From: Muribaculaceae bacterium
Lineage (GTDB): Bacteria > Bacteroidota > Bacteroidia > Bacteroidales > Muribaculaceae
Direction: 5' to 3'
Length of the DNA stretch: 64,000 nt
Assembly: GCA_017626045.1 (NCBI GenBank)
Contig: JAGAJP010000063.1
Coordinates: 1 to 64,000 of the forward strand
Under the pieces are notes generated by a model, which was not told the DNA's origin, searched no databases, and saw only the letters and a list, made by a program, of their open reading frames with translations. A program made the translations under genes and the position numbers. Positions 17,560-28,052 of the stretch are shown piece by piece (position 1 is the first letter of the stretch; the number at the start of each line of letters is the position of its first letter).

Positions 17560-19350
17560 TCAGCCATCGATTTTGCCTAGTTTTGCGACAGCTTCGGCGA
17601 AATGTTCGCGTCCTGCAGCCGCCTTGTTGCGTGTGCGCTGGCGTGTGTTGTATACAGTCTGGACCGAGCAATGCAGGAACTTCGCGATCTTGACGCTGTC
17701 GTTGAGTCCGAGCCTCACGAGGGCATATATGCGTAGCTCAGTGGTCAGTTTTTTCGGATTCCGTAGCTTTATGTGCTCCTCCGGACGCAGAAGTGTATTG
17801 AAGTCGTCCACGAAATGGGGATATATTTTGAGGAATATCTCATCGAAAGTCTCATATAGCTCCCTGATTTCATCATAGGAAAGTTCGGGCGACTTCACTA
17901 TGTCTATCACCTTGTCAAATTTTTTGTCGACGAGGAGCCGATGGATGTTGAGGCGGAATTCATCCATCTTGTTGATATAGTTGCTGCAGATTGCAAACAT
18001 ATCGGCTATATGCCTCTCCTTCTCTTCATTGACCTCGGCGAGTTCCCTCGCGCTGGCACGCGCCTTCTGATACATCTCATGGAGCTTTTCATTCGCCTCA
18101 TTGAGCTGTACGCGTATACCGGAGAGCTCCTGAACCTTTTCGTTAAGTTCACTGTTTGCCTCGTTTAGCGTTGCCCTGGACTGCTTAAGCAGTCTGTTCT
18201 GACGCATGATATAGAATATCGACGCGTTGATGATCACGATTATCACTATGAGAAGCACCAGATAGATATGATTGATACGTATCTGCCGCTCGCTTCTTTC
18301 CTGGATGCCCTGCAGGATATCTTTCTGCAGACGTGCCAGATTTCCCGTGCGCACACGGCTCTTGTATTCATTGGCACATGCAATGCAGAAGTTCACGTAT
18401 TGGTTTGCGTGGTCAAGGTCGTCGAGTTGATATAATATCCTCGCCGCCTCTTCAAGCGAGGCTATCTCCTTGTTGCATGCCCGTATGTCGGCCATCGCCG
18501 ACACAAGCAGAAATTTGAGGTAATTCTGTCTGTCGCCCGTGAGTTCATAGAGCTTTGCGAGCACCCACGACATCATGGCGAAGTCTCGGGTGCAGTTGTC
18601 GGAGGACTCCACATTCTTTTTGAGCAGAGGAATAGCCTCAGAAGCCTTTTTACGGTTATTGAGGCTGCTCCAGCCGGTGAGCCAGTAGTAGCCGGAGTCT
18701 TCCCGCTTCAGATCCTTGGTCATCACGTGCAGGATGCTGTCTGCCATCTGAGAATACATTCCCATTTCATATTCGACTCCCATGTAAAGGTCCTGATGAG
18801 TGGAAAGGAACAGCATTCGGTCGCAGTATTTAAGTGCGAGTTCGGGAGAAAGAGACGCGGGATCGATGGAATCGATGACGGCGGAAGCCTTCTCAAGGAA
18901 CCCTGTCGCCGAGAGAAGATAAACCTTATTGAGCTTCATCTCTGACTCAAGATCCGACCGTCCGAGGCTCTGCGCCGTGGCAAGAGCCTCGTCGGCGTAT
19001 TTCATGGCAAGGTCGGAGTCATAGGCGCTATATTCATCATAGAGCGACGACTGCAGCCAATAGCGCTGCTCCATGTTTCCGGTTGCGTCAAGTTTCCGGA
19101 GATAACTGTCTATACGACCTTCCTTTTCCTTGATTATTTCCGGGAACTTCAGCAAAAGCGAGTCCACATCCGCAAGCATCTTCCTAATCTCGGGCGTAAG
19201 TCGCGCCGGTATCTCCCGGTTCTGTGCATCTATCTGAAATGTCGTGTTAATCACGACACACAACAGACCTATAACGACCGCTATATGCCGTACAGGGAGC
19301 GGCAGACGAACCGCCGCTCCCCATATCGTATGGAAAAATGAAGGTTTCAT
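17560..19350 (-). CDS. Membrane-spanning DUF6377/SusR-like regulator
   Basis: The 596-residue protein has an N-terminal membrane anchor (about 21-41, IAVVIGLLCVVI), a periplasmic helical region rich in TPR-like repeats (about 42-360), a second membrane segment (about 365-390, IYLVLLIVIIVIINASIF), a cytoplasmic coiled coil (about 392-450) and a C-terminal domain with a helix-turn-helix-like stretch (NDSVKIAKFLHCSVQTVYNTR, near 555-575). This order matches the DUF6377 family, found next to susCD genes, and resembles the SusR idea of a one-protein sensor that binds oligosaccharide outside and DNA inside. No histidine kinase or receiver domain is present, so it is not a hybrid two-component system. 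It follows the lacZ-type gene by 13 bases and precedes susC, which it probably activates. Sugar specificity is unknown. Confidence 0.8.
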   Translation of the reverse strand: MKPSFFHTIWGAAVRLPLPVRHIAVVIGLLCVVINTTFQIDAQNREIPARLTPEIRKMLADVDSLLLKFPEIIKEKEGRIDSYLRKLDATGNMEQRYWLQSSLYDEYSAYDSDLAMKYADEALATAQSLGRSDLESEMKLNKVYLLSATGFLEKASAVIDSIDPASLSPELALKYCDRMLFLSTHQDLYMGVEYEMGMYSQMADSILHVMTKDLKREDSGYYWLTGWSSLNNRKKASEAIPLLKKNVESSDNCTRDFAMMSWVLAKLYELTGDRQNYLKFLLVSAMADIRACNKEIASLEEAARILYQLDDLDHANQYVNFCIACANEYKSRVRTGNLARLQKDILQGIQERSERQIRINHIYLVLLIVIIVIINASIFYIMRQNRLLKQSRATLNEANSELNEKVQELSGIRVQLNEANEKLHEMYQKARASARELAEVNEEKERHIADMFAICSNYINKMDEFRLNIHRLLVDKKFDKVIDIVKSPELSYDEIRELYETFDEIFLKIYPHFVDDFNTLLRPEEHIKLRNPKKLTTELRIYALVRLGLNDSVKIAKFLHCSVQTVYNTRQRTRNKAAAGREHFAEAVAKLGKIDG

Positions 19351-19363
19351 TCCTTTTACAATA

Positions 19364-22507
<3,144 letters not shown>

Positions 22508-23065
22508 TTACACTGTAAGGATCTCCTTCTCCTTGGCGGCGAAAATTTCGTCGATTTTCTTCAGATACTTGTCATGAAGTTTCTGTACATTTCCTTCAGC
22601 GTCCTTCTCGGCATCCTCGCTCAGGCCCTGCTTGATTTCCTTTTTCAGTCCGTCGATAGCCTCGCGGCGAGCGTTGCGCACCGACACCTTCGCATTCTCA
22701 GCCTCAGCCTTGCACTGCTTCACGAGCTGCTTTCTGCGGTCTTCCGTAAGCGGGGGAATGCATAGTCTGATAACTTCACCGTTGTTTTCGGGTGTCACAC
22801 CAAGTTCGGAATCAATGATTGCCTTCTCAATAACGCGAAACATTGATTTCTCCCATGGTGTTATGGCGATAGTGCGAGCATCGGGCACCGACACATTAGC
22901 CACATTGGAAATCGGGGCCTGGCTGCCGTAATAGTCCACGCGAATGCCGTCGAGGAGTTTTGCAGATGCCTTTCCGGCGCGGATTCGTGCCAGAGTTTCT
23001 TCAAGATAGTCAGCAGCGAGTTCCATCGACTCCTGCGCATTGTCAAGATATTCCTTTACCTCCAT
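22508..23065 (-). CDS. frr: Ribosome recycling factor
   Basis: The 185-residue protein matches the RRF family from [14 protein letters not shown] to the end, with the conserved [33 protein letters not shown] and [19 protein letters not shown] segments. RRF splits post-termination ribosomes together with EF-G. An upstream in-frame ATG (23089) would add eight residues read from an AT-rich repeat; the start at 23065 agrees with the family length and is chosen. In most relatives frr directly follows pyrH. Here an inverted-repeat element of about 660 bases lies between them, and its near end comes to within ten bases of this start codon. Confidence 0.96.
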   Translation of the reverse strand: MEVKEYLDNAQESMELAADYLEETLARIRAGKASAKLLDGIRVDYYGSQAPISNVANVSVPDARTIAITPWEKSMFRVIEKAIIDSELGVTPENNGEVIRLCIPPLTEDRRKQLVKQCKAEAENAKVSVRNARREAIDGLKKEIKQGLSEDAEKDAEGNVQKLHDKYLKKIDEIFAAKEKEILTV

Positions 23066-23074
23066 AATTTTATT

Positions 23075-23160
23075 CAATGCATAATGCATAATTCATAATG
23101 CATAATTAAATGCCGACACTTAATCTAATTCATAATGCATAATTCATAATTGAATGCCGA
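23075..23160. repeat. Left heptamer repeat block
   Basis: GCATAAT/TCATAAT heptamers fill 23075-23107 and again 23126-23150. The two blocks form a roughly 44-base tandem repeat, each ending in AATGCCGA (23109-23116 and 23153-23160). Confidence 0.8.
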
Positions 23161-23230
23161 TCCTTTATTCAATGCAATATTTATAATGCGTAATGCAAAA
23201 TTAAAAGTTTATATTAATAATATTTATTTA

Positions 23231-23620
23231 CTAACCACCATATCTGTTGTTTGATAATGCATTTTTACAGAAGGTTGTTTTAACGATAGATGTCAATAGC
23301 TTAATTAATTCCCTGCAATCAATTATCATTGAATTAAAACTGGGATTGTCGATATAGCCGGATTCAAATAGGATTTCAAGCCAATATTCAGACTCGCTTG
23401 CCTCTTTCAAAGCTATATTCATTTTTGCACCGAAGTCAGCTTTTGACTGACCTCTGATAGCCTCCTTAACATTTGCACCAATACTTGTACCACTTCTAAG
23501 AAGTTGTTTGGATAAATCATATTCATGACGCTCTTACCTCAAATACTTACGCAGTTTAATGGTTCTTATGGCAAATGCCTTAGATTTTAAGACTATGACA
23601 TTACTCTCATTACCCTTCAT
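23231..23620 (-). pseudogene. Four-helix-bundle (S23/TIGR02436-type) protein with in-frame stop
   Basis: Read from ATG at 23620, the frame encodes 129 residues of a four-helix-bundle protein of the kind first seen in 23S rRNA intervening sequences: NVIVLKSKAFAIRTIKLRKYLR, then a TAA (23536-23534), then ERHEYDLSKQLLRSGTSIGAN, VKEAIRGQSKADFGAKMNIAL and KEASESEYWLEILFESGYID, to the end NNRYGG. Apart from that single stop the frame is continuous and family hallmarks are well kept, so the inactivation looks recent. Restart at the internal ATG (23422) would leave only 63 residues. The family is related to the Avd accessory protein of diversity-generating retroelements, but no reverse transcriptase is near. 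It is flanked by inverted heptamer repeats. Confidence 0.85.
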
Positions 23621-23703
23621 AATTCAATGCAACGCACAATGTATAATTTTTACTACTTATTACACCCTATTATAGCCACAAAATACTGATTCACAATAGC
23701 AAT

Positions 23704-23736
23704 AATTATGCATTATGCATTATGAATTATGCATTG
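23704..23736. repeat. Right heptamer repeat block overlapping the pyrH end
   Basis: The block is the inverted counterpart of 23075-23107. It supplies the pyrH stop codon (23729-23727) and its last two codons (Asn-Ala). Confidence 0.8.
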
Positions 23737-24437
23737 TATACCAGTGTTCCTACGTTTTCGCCGGATATCATTTTCTTCAGGTTGCCCTCCTTGTCCATGT
23801 TGAAGACATAGATGGGCATGCCGTTTTCCTTGCAAAGGGCGGTGGCTGTCAGGTCCATAACCTTGAGTCCGGCAGAGATTACGGCATCATAAGTGATTTT
23901 GTCAAACTTGGTGGCTTTCGGATCCTTTTCGGGGTCGGCGGTGTAGACGCCGTCGACGCGTGTACCTTTCAGCATCACGTCCGCCTCAATCTCAATGGCA
24001 CGGAGGGCGGAGCCGGTGTCGGTAGTGAAGAACGGCTGGCCGGTGCCACAGCTCATGATGGCGATCTTCCCTTCCTTCATCGCCGCTATTGCCTCCCATT
24101 TGCTATATGGCTTTCCAATGGGAAACATGGGGATTGCGGTGAACACCTGCGCCGGCTGCCCCACCGACTCGAGAGCCGACGAAAGAGCGAGAGAATTGAT
24201 AACTGTGGCGAGCATACCCATCTGGTCACCCTTCACGCGGTCGAAACCTTTCGCGGCACCCTGAAGTCCTCGGAAGATATTGCCTCCGCCAATCACTATT
24301 CCTATCTCAACACCCGTCAAGGCTATCTCTTTGATCTGACGCGCATAGGACTCCAGACGGTCGCGGTCGATACCGTAGCCCTGGGCTCCCATGAGCGACT
24401 CTCCGGAGAGTTTCAGAAGAATTCTTTTGTATTCCAT
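23727..24437 (-). CDS. pyrH: UMP kinase
   Basis: The 236-residue protein is a bacterial UMP kinase of the amino-acid-kinase fold: KRILLKLSGESL at the start, VIGGGNIFRG, a DHMGMLAT-like GDQMGMLATVINSLAL, and DGVYTADPEKDPKA. It phosphorylates UMP to UDP with ATP and is usually allosterically controlled by GTP and UTP. The start at 24437 (MEYKRILL) agrees with the family; the longer frame to 24491 would add residues that do not match. A full-consensus promoter lies upstream (24461-24492). Its last two residues are encoded by the inserted repeat block, so the native C terminus was probably altered slightly. Confidence 0.96.
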   Translation of the reverse strand: MEYKRILLKLSGESLMGAQGYGIDRDRLESYARQIKEIALTGVEIGIVIGGGNIFRGLQGAAKGFDRVKGDQMGMLATVINSLALSSALESVGQPAQVFTAIPMFPIGKPYSKWEAIAAMKEGKIAIMSCGTGQPFFTTDTGSALRAIEIEADVMLKGTRVDGVYTADPEKDPKATKFDKITYDAVISAGLKVMDLTATALCKENGMPIYVFNMDKEGNLKKMISGENVGTLVYNA

Positions 24438-24460
24438 GAGATGATTCGTTTTGGTTTTCA

Positions 24461-24492
24461 CAAAATTATTAAAAAAATCCCATCTTCCCAAA
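24461..24492 (-). promoter_or_regulatory. pyrH promoter, Bacteroidetes consensus
   Basis: On the minus strand TTTG (24492-24489), a 20-base spacer and TAATTTTG (24468-24461) match the -33/-7 consensus fully. The leader to the pyrH ATG is about 17-20 bases. Confidence 0.8.
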
Positions 24493-24516
24493 TTTGCCGG
24501 ATATAAATATGAAAAA

Positions 24517-24548
24517 TTTGTGTATATCGCAAAAAATCCCTACTTTTG
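24517..24548 (+). promoter_or_regulatory. GH97 gene promoter, Bacteroidetes consensus
   Basis: TTTG (24517-24520), a 20-base spacer and TACTTTTG (24541-24548) match the -33/-7 consensus fully. It is divergent from the pyrH promoter, with 24 bases between the two -33 elements. The leader to the ATG at 24614 is about 58 bases. Confidence 0.82.
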
Positions 24549-24613
24549 CATATCATTCATTGGAGAGCTGAAAGAAACAGATCAGGCTCTCACAAGCCCA
24601 CTCTAACTAAATT

Positions 24614-26548
24614 ATGAAATACCGAAGCACACTTCTGACTCTTCTGGCAGTTTCCTTGGCAGGAAACGCAGCGACAGTAAGCAGTCCCGACAGCCGTCTG
24701 ACGCTTACCACTTCAATTAAAGACGGCAAGGCCGTATATTCCGTCAGCTACGACGGCAAACCGATTCTTTTTGACTCTCCGCTGGGTTTTGAGTCCAATA
24801 TCGGAAATTTTTCCGACAATCTCACGAGCGTCGGAAGCACCACCGGCGATATATCGCGTTCTTTCAATCAGGACCGCATAAAGAAAAGCCATATAGACTG
24901 GTCTGCCAAATCACTGACAGAAGAATACAGCACTCCCGACGGGAAAAAGTTTACCATTCAGTGGGAAGTAGGCAACAACGACATTGCCTTCCGATATCTG
25001 ATTCCGGCACAAGGCGATACCCGCAGCATGATAATCACCAAAGAAGCCACAGGATACAGATTCCCCGACTTCACCACAACCTTCCTTACTCCCCAGAGCC
25101 ACGCCATGATAGGCTGGAAGCGCTCAAAACCCTCCTATGAGGAGTTTTACTCACCTGACGCGCCCCTTGACAAGCCTTCACAATATGGACACGGCTTCAC
25201 CTTCCCGGCTCTCTTCCATGTGGGAGACAACGGATGGGCACTCCTGACGGAAACCGGAGTGGACGGCGGTTTCTGCGGCAGCAGACTCAGCGACTATAAA
25301 GACGGAGTGTTTACCGTCGAATTCCCAATGCCGGAGGAAAACAACGGAAACGGAACTGCGGCACCGGGCATTCCCCTTCCAGGAAAAACACCCTGGCGCA
25401 CCATTACAGTTGGCAACGAACTGAAACCGATAGTTGAGACTACTATTCCATGGAATGTCGTGGAGCCTCTCTACGAAGCCACCGGAGAGGTACGTCCGGG
25501 CAGAGGCACATGGAGCTGGATTATCTGGCAAGACAATTCCATCAATTATGAAGATCAGATAAAATATATCGACTTAGCCGCCGACATGGGCTACGAAAAC
25601 GTGCTGGTAGATGCGGCATGGGACGTGAACATAGGGCGCGACCGCATGGCGCAGCTCGCCAAATACGCCAAAAGCAAAGGAGTGAACCTTATCGTATGGT
25701 ATTCATCATCGGGCTGGTGGAACGATATAGTGCAGAGTCCCGTCAACGTCATGTCTCGCCCCATCCCGCGCAAGGAGGAGATGAAGTGGCTCAAGTCGAT
25801 AGGAGCGACCGGTATAAAGGTAGACTTCTTCGGCGGCGACAAGCAGGAGACAATGCGCCTCTACGAGGATATCCTCAGCGATGCCAACGACTATGGAATC
25901 AGCGTGATTTTCCACGGCTGCACCATGCCGAGAGGCTGGGAGCGTATGTATCCCAACTATGTGGGCAGCGAGGCTGTGCTGGCATCGGAAAACCTTGTGT
26001 TCAGCCAGGACTTCTGCGACAAGGCGCCTTTCCACGCCGCTCTTCATCCTTTCATACGCAACGCCGCGGGCTCCATGGAATATGGCGGCACAGTGCTCAA
26101 CAAACGCCTTGACCGCACCAACGAGAAAGGCACTATCCGACGCACGACCGATGCCTTTGAGATTGCAACCGCAATTCTCTTCCAGAATCCGGTGCAGAAT
26201 TTCGCCCTTGCGCCCAACAATCTCACAGACGCTCCCGCCGATGCCATACAGTTCATGAAGGATGTGCCCACCACCTGGGACGAGACCCTCTTAGTCGACG
26301 GATATCCCGGTAAATATGTGGTGCTCGCGCGCCGACATGCCGACAAATGGTACATTGCCGGAGTCAACGCCCTCGACAAGCCACTCAAGCTGACTCTCGA
26401 CCTTCCGATGCTTAACGCCGGCGACGAGGCGACCCTCTATTCGGAGAAGAAAGGGAAGGGAATGACAGCAAGTCCGCTCAAAATCAAGAATCCGGGAAAG
26501 GTACAGGTTTCCATCGATCCTGCAGACGGATTCGTCATTGTAGACTAA
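24614..26548 (+). CDS. Glycoside hydrolase family 97 (SusB-like) alpha-glycosidase
   Basis: The 644-residue protein has a signal peptide (ending GNAA near residue 20) and the three GH97 parts: an N-terminal beta-sandwich (about 22-275), a catalytic TIM barrel (about 285-560, with RGTWSWIIWQDNSINYEDQIKYID-type sequence and WDVNIGRDRM) and a C-terminal beta domain. Family 97 includes inverting alpha-glucosidases such as SusB and retaining alpha-galactosidases. Here TGIKVDFFGGD places an Asp (D404) where the retaining members have their nucleophile, but I cannot align it firmly, so substrate is left open. The product is likely periplasmic. It has its own strong promoter and a terminator and so forms a single-gene unit. 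Confidence 0.92.
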   Translation: MKYRSTLLTLLAVSLAGNAATVSSPDSRLTLTTSIKDGKAVYSVSYDGKPILFDSPLGFESNIGNFSDNLTSVGSTTGDISRSFNQDRIKKSHIDWSAKSLTEEYSTPDGKKFTIQWEVGNNDIAFRYLIPAQGDTRSMIITKEATGYRFPDFTTTFLTPQSHAMIGWKRSKPSYEEFYSPDAPLDKPSQYGHGFTFPALFHVGDNGWALLTETGVDGGFCGSRLSDYKDGVFTVEFPMPEENNGNGTAAPGIPLPGKTPWRTITVGNELKPIVETTIPWNVVEPLYEATGEVRPGRGTWSWIIWQDNSINYEDQIKYIDLAADMGYENVLVDAAWDVNIGRDRMAQLAKYAKSKGVNLIVWYSSSGWWNDIVQSPVNVMSRPIPRKEEMKWLKSIGATGIKVDFFGGDKQETMRLYEDILSDANDYGISVIFHGCTMPRGWERMYPNYVGSEAVLASENLVFSQDFCDKAPFHAALHPFIRNAAGSMEYGGTVLNKRLDRTNEKGTIRRTTDAFEIATAILFQNPVQNFALAPNNLTDAPADAIQFMKDVPTTWDETLLVDGYPGKYVVLARRHADKWYIAGVNALDKPLKLTLDLPMLNAGDEATLYSEKKGKGMTASPLKIKNPGKVQVSIDPADGFVIVD

Positions 26549-26575
26549 CATTCAGATCGAATAGCAAAACACTCT

Positions 26576-26622
26576 AAGGCTCCGTTCCCACGAAATCGTC
26601 AAAGCCGTGGGAATGGAGCCTT
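26576..26622 (+). terminator. Terminator after GH97
   Basis: AAGGCTCCGTTCCCACG (26576-26592) pairs with CGTGGGAATGGAGCCTT (26606-26622) with a single G-T wobble around a 13-base loop. The sequence TTGTCTT follows rather than a strong T-run. Confidence 0.7.
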
Positions 26623-26676
26623 AATGTTGTCTTAAACGCCATTATTTTTGTTATATAAGTAATCAAGAAAATTTAA

Positions 26677-27453
26677 AGACGCTTCGGAAAAAGCCTCTTT
26701 CTGTCTACCCTTGACTATTTCTTCCGAGGGGAAAGAGAACTCTTCAGAGGACTCTCTGCCGACACAATGCAGTGGGACTGGGAGGAATACCCGGTGCTCC
26801 GCCTCGACCTGAACATTAGCCGATATGAAGAACCGGGGATGCTCGACAAGATAATTGACAATCTTTTTTCGGAATGGGAAAAGAAATATGAGGTCGAGGC
26901 TCAAAGCGATGATATGTCGGTAAGGTTCCGCAACATCATTAAGACTGCCCACGAGAAGACAGGGCGTCAGGTGGTGATTCTCGTCGACGAATACGACAAG
27001 CCATTGGTCGTGAATCTCAACAAGAATGACCTCTTTGAGCACTACCGTGCGAAACTGGCGGGTGTATACGCCAATTTCAAGAGCGGCGCGGAGCATATCA
27101 GGCTGGTGTTCCTGACAGGCGTGAGCCGCTTCAGCAAACTCAGCGTGTTTTCCGACCTGAACAATATCCAGGACATTACCTTTCTCAACGAGTATGCAGA
27201 CATCTGCGGCATTACCGAACAGGAACTTACAGACTACTTGTGGCCCGGCATCGACAGTCTTGCGGAAAAATACCGTGTGACGGCTGATGAGGCTCACACT
27301 CTCTTGAAACAGAACTATGACGGCTACAGATTCGCCGAGGAGGGTAGTGATATCTACAATCCATGGTCTCTGCTGAATTGTCTTTCCCAACGCAAGATCG
27401 GCAATTATTGGAACGAGACGGGACTGCCGACGCTGCTGGCGGAGACCCGATAA
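26677..27453 (+). pseudogene. AAA-ATPase-like/PD-(D/E)XK family gene, both ends lost
   Basis: The frame opens at RRFGKSLFLSTLDYFFRG, which is the middle of the P-loop of the AAA-ATPase-like family (PF09820 type); a TAA stands right before it, and the roughly 45 N-terminal residues, including the first part of the P-loop, are missing. The remainder is well preserved: VVILVDEYDKPL (Walker B region), RLVFLTGVSRFSKLSVFSDLNN, and YDGYRF with IYNPWSLLNCL. It stops at GLPTLLAETR, before the C-terminal nuclease-like domain. Translation from the ATG at 26767 would lack the ATP site, so it is called a remnant. Families like this occur in many copies in Bacteroidales. A C-terminal piece of the same family lies at 35578-35811. 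Confidence 0.8.
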
Positions 27454-28004
27454 AGGATGAAGACAGGCGCATGCGGCGACTGCTCCTTCTGGCGATATTG
27501 CGAGGGAAACGGTATGCACCTGAGGGATTCGGAAGAAAACCTCATGCATTGCCATTTAGGCAAACTTTCACAATGAAGTTGTTTTTACTTATTTCCAAAC
27601 GATAAAAATCTGGCAAAAGTTGAAACTTATACCAGATTACACAAAAACCGGACGCCTCATCGGAAGCGTCCGTTAAATTTTATACACTCTAAAACTTAAA
27701 ACTCGAGCAGGCGATGCCTTTGGAAACCGGTTCATGAACGGCCGGGGGGAAAAGGAGGGATAAACATGGCAGTAAGATTTTATGGAGTTTGGGATTCAGT
27801 TGTATATTGATAGAACACCGTGCAATATCATTTTGTTCAATCAATTTAAAGATTTTGCAAACATTTACACATAATTCCCCAAATCCATATAATATTGCTC
27901 CGCCCACTTTTTGAGACCGGTAATATTCATACTCGTTTTCAGTACAAAAAGCTTGCGTCCTCGCGCTATTTTGCGAGATGGGTCTAAGTTTAAACTGCTT
28001 CAAT
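27454..28004. other. Intergenic stretch, 551 bases
   Basis: The stretch holds a CGGACGC/GCGTCCG hairpin (27649-27672) followed by TTAAATTTT and an AAACCGGTTC half-palindrome near 27727. The minus-strand frame across 27689-28198 has no recognisable domain. Nothing else is supported. Confidence 0.5.
27649..27680 (+). terminator. Short GC hairpin followed by T-rich tract
   Basis: CGGACGC (27649-27655) pairs with GCGTCCG (27666-27672) around a 10-base loop; TTAAATTTT follows. It may end readthrough from the remnant gene upstream. Confidence 0.5.
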
Positions 28005-28035
28005 TTTGAAGTTTCACCAAAATATGCTATTTTTG
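28005..28035 (+). promoter_or_regulatory. Promoter of the TPR/outer-membrane pair
   Basis: TTTG (28005-28008), a 19-base spacer and TATTTTTG (28028-28035) match the -33/-7 consensus. The downstream ATG at 28053 is about 11 bases from the expected transcription start, which supports choosing 28053 rather than 27978 as gene start. Confidence 0.82.
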
Positions 28036-28052
28036 CGGTAAAATACACCGCA

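Larger units (their letters stand above)
23075..23736. mobile_element. Putative non-autonomous element with 33-base inverted ends carrying a four-helix-bundle gene
   Basis: The left end (23075-23107) and the right end (23704-23736) are inverted copies matching at 31 of 33 positions. Both are built from the heptamers GCATAAT and TCATAAT, in different order. A second, shorter copy of the left-end motif follows up to 23160, ending like the first in AAT(A/T)GAATGCCGA-type sequence. Between the ends lies a broken four-helix-bundle gene. The right end overlaps the last two codons and stop of pyrH, and the left end stops ten bases before the frr start. No transposase is present. Mobility is inferred from the structure only. 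Confidence 0.5.

Noticed and set aside
26632-27555. 307-codon frame on the minus strand
   Set aside because: It is antisense to the AAA-ATPase-like remnant, whose plus-strand sequence has clear family motifs.
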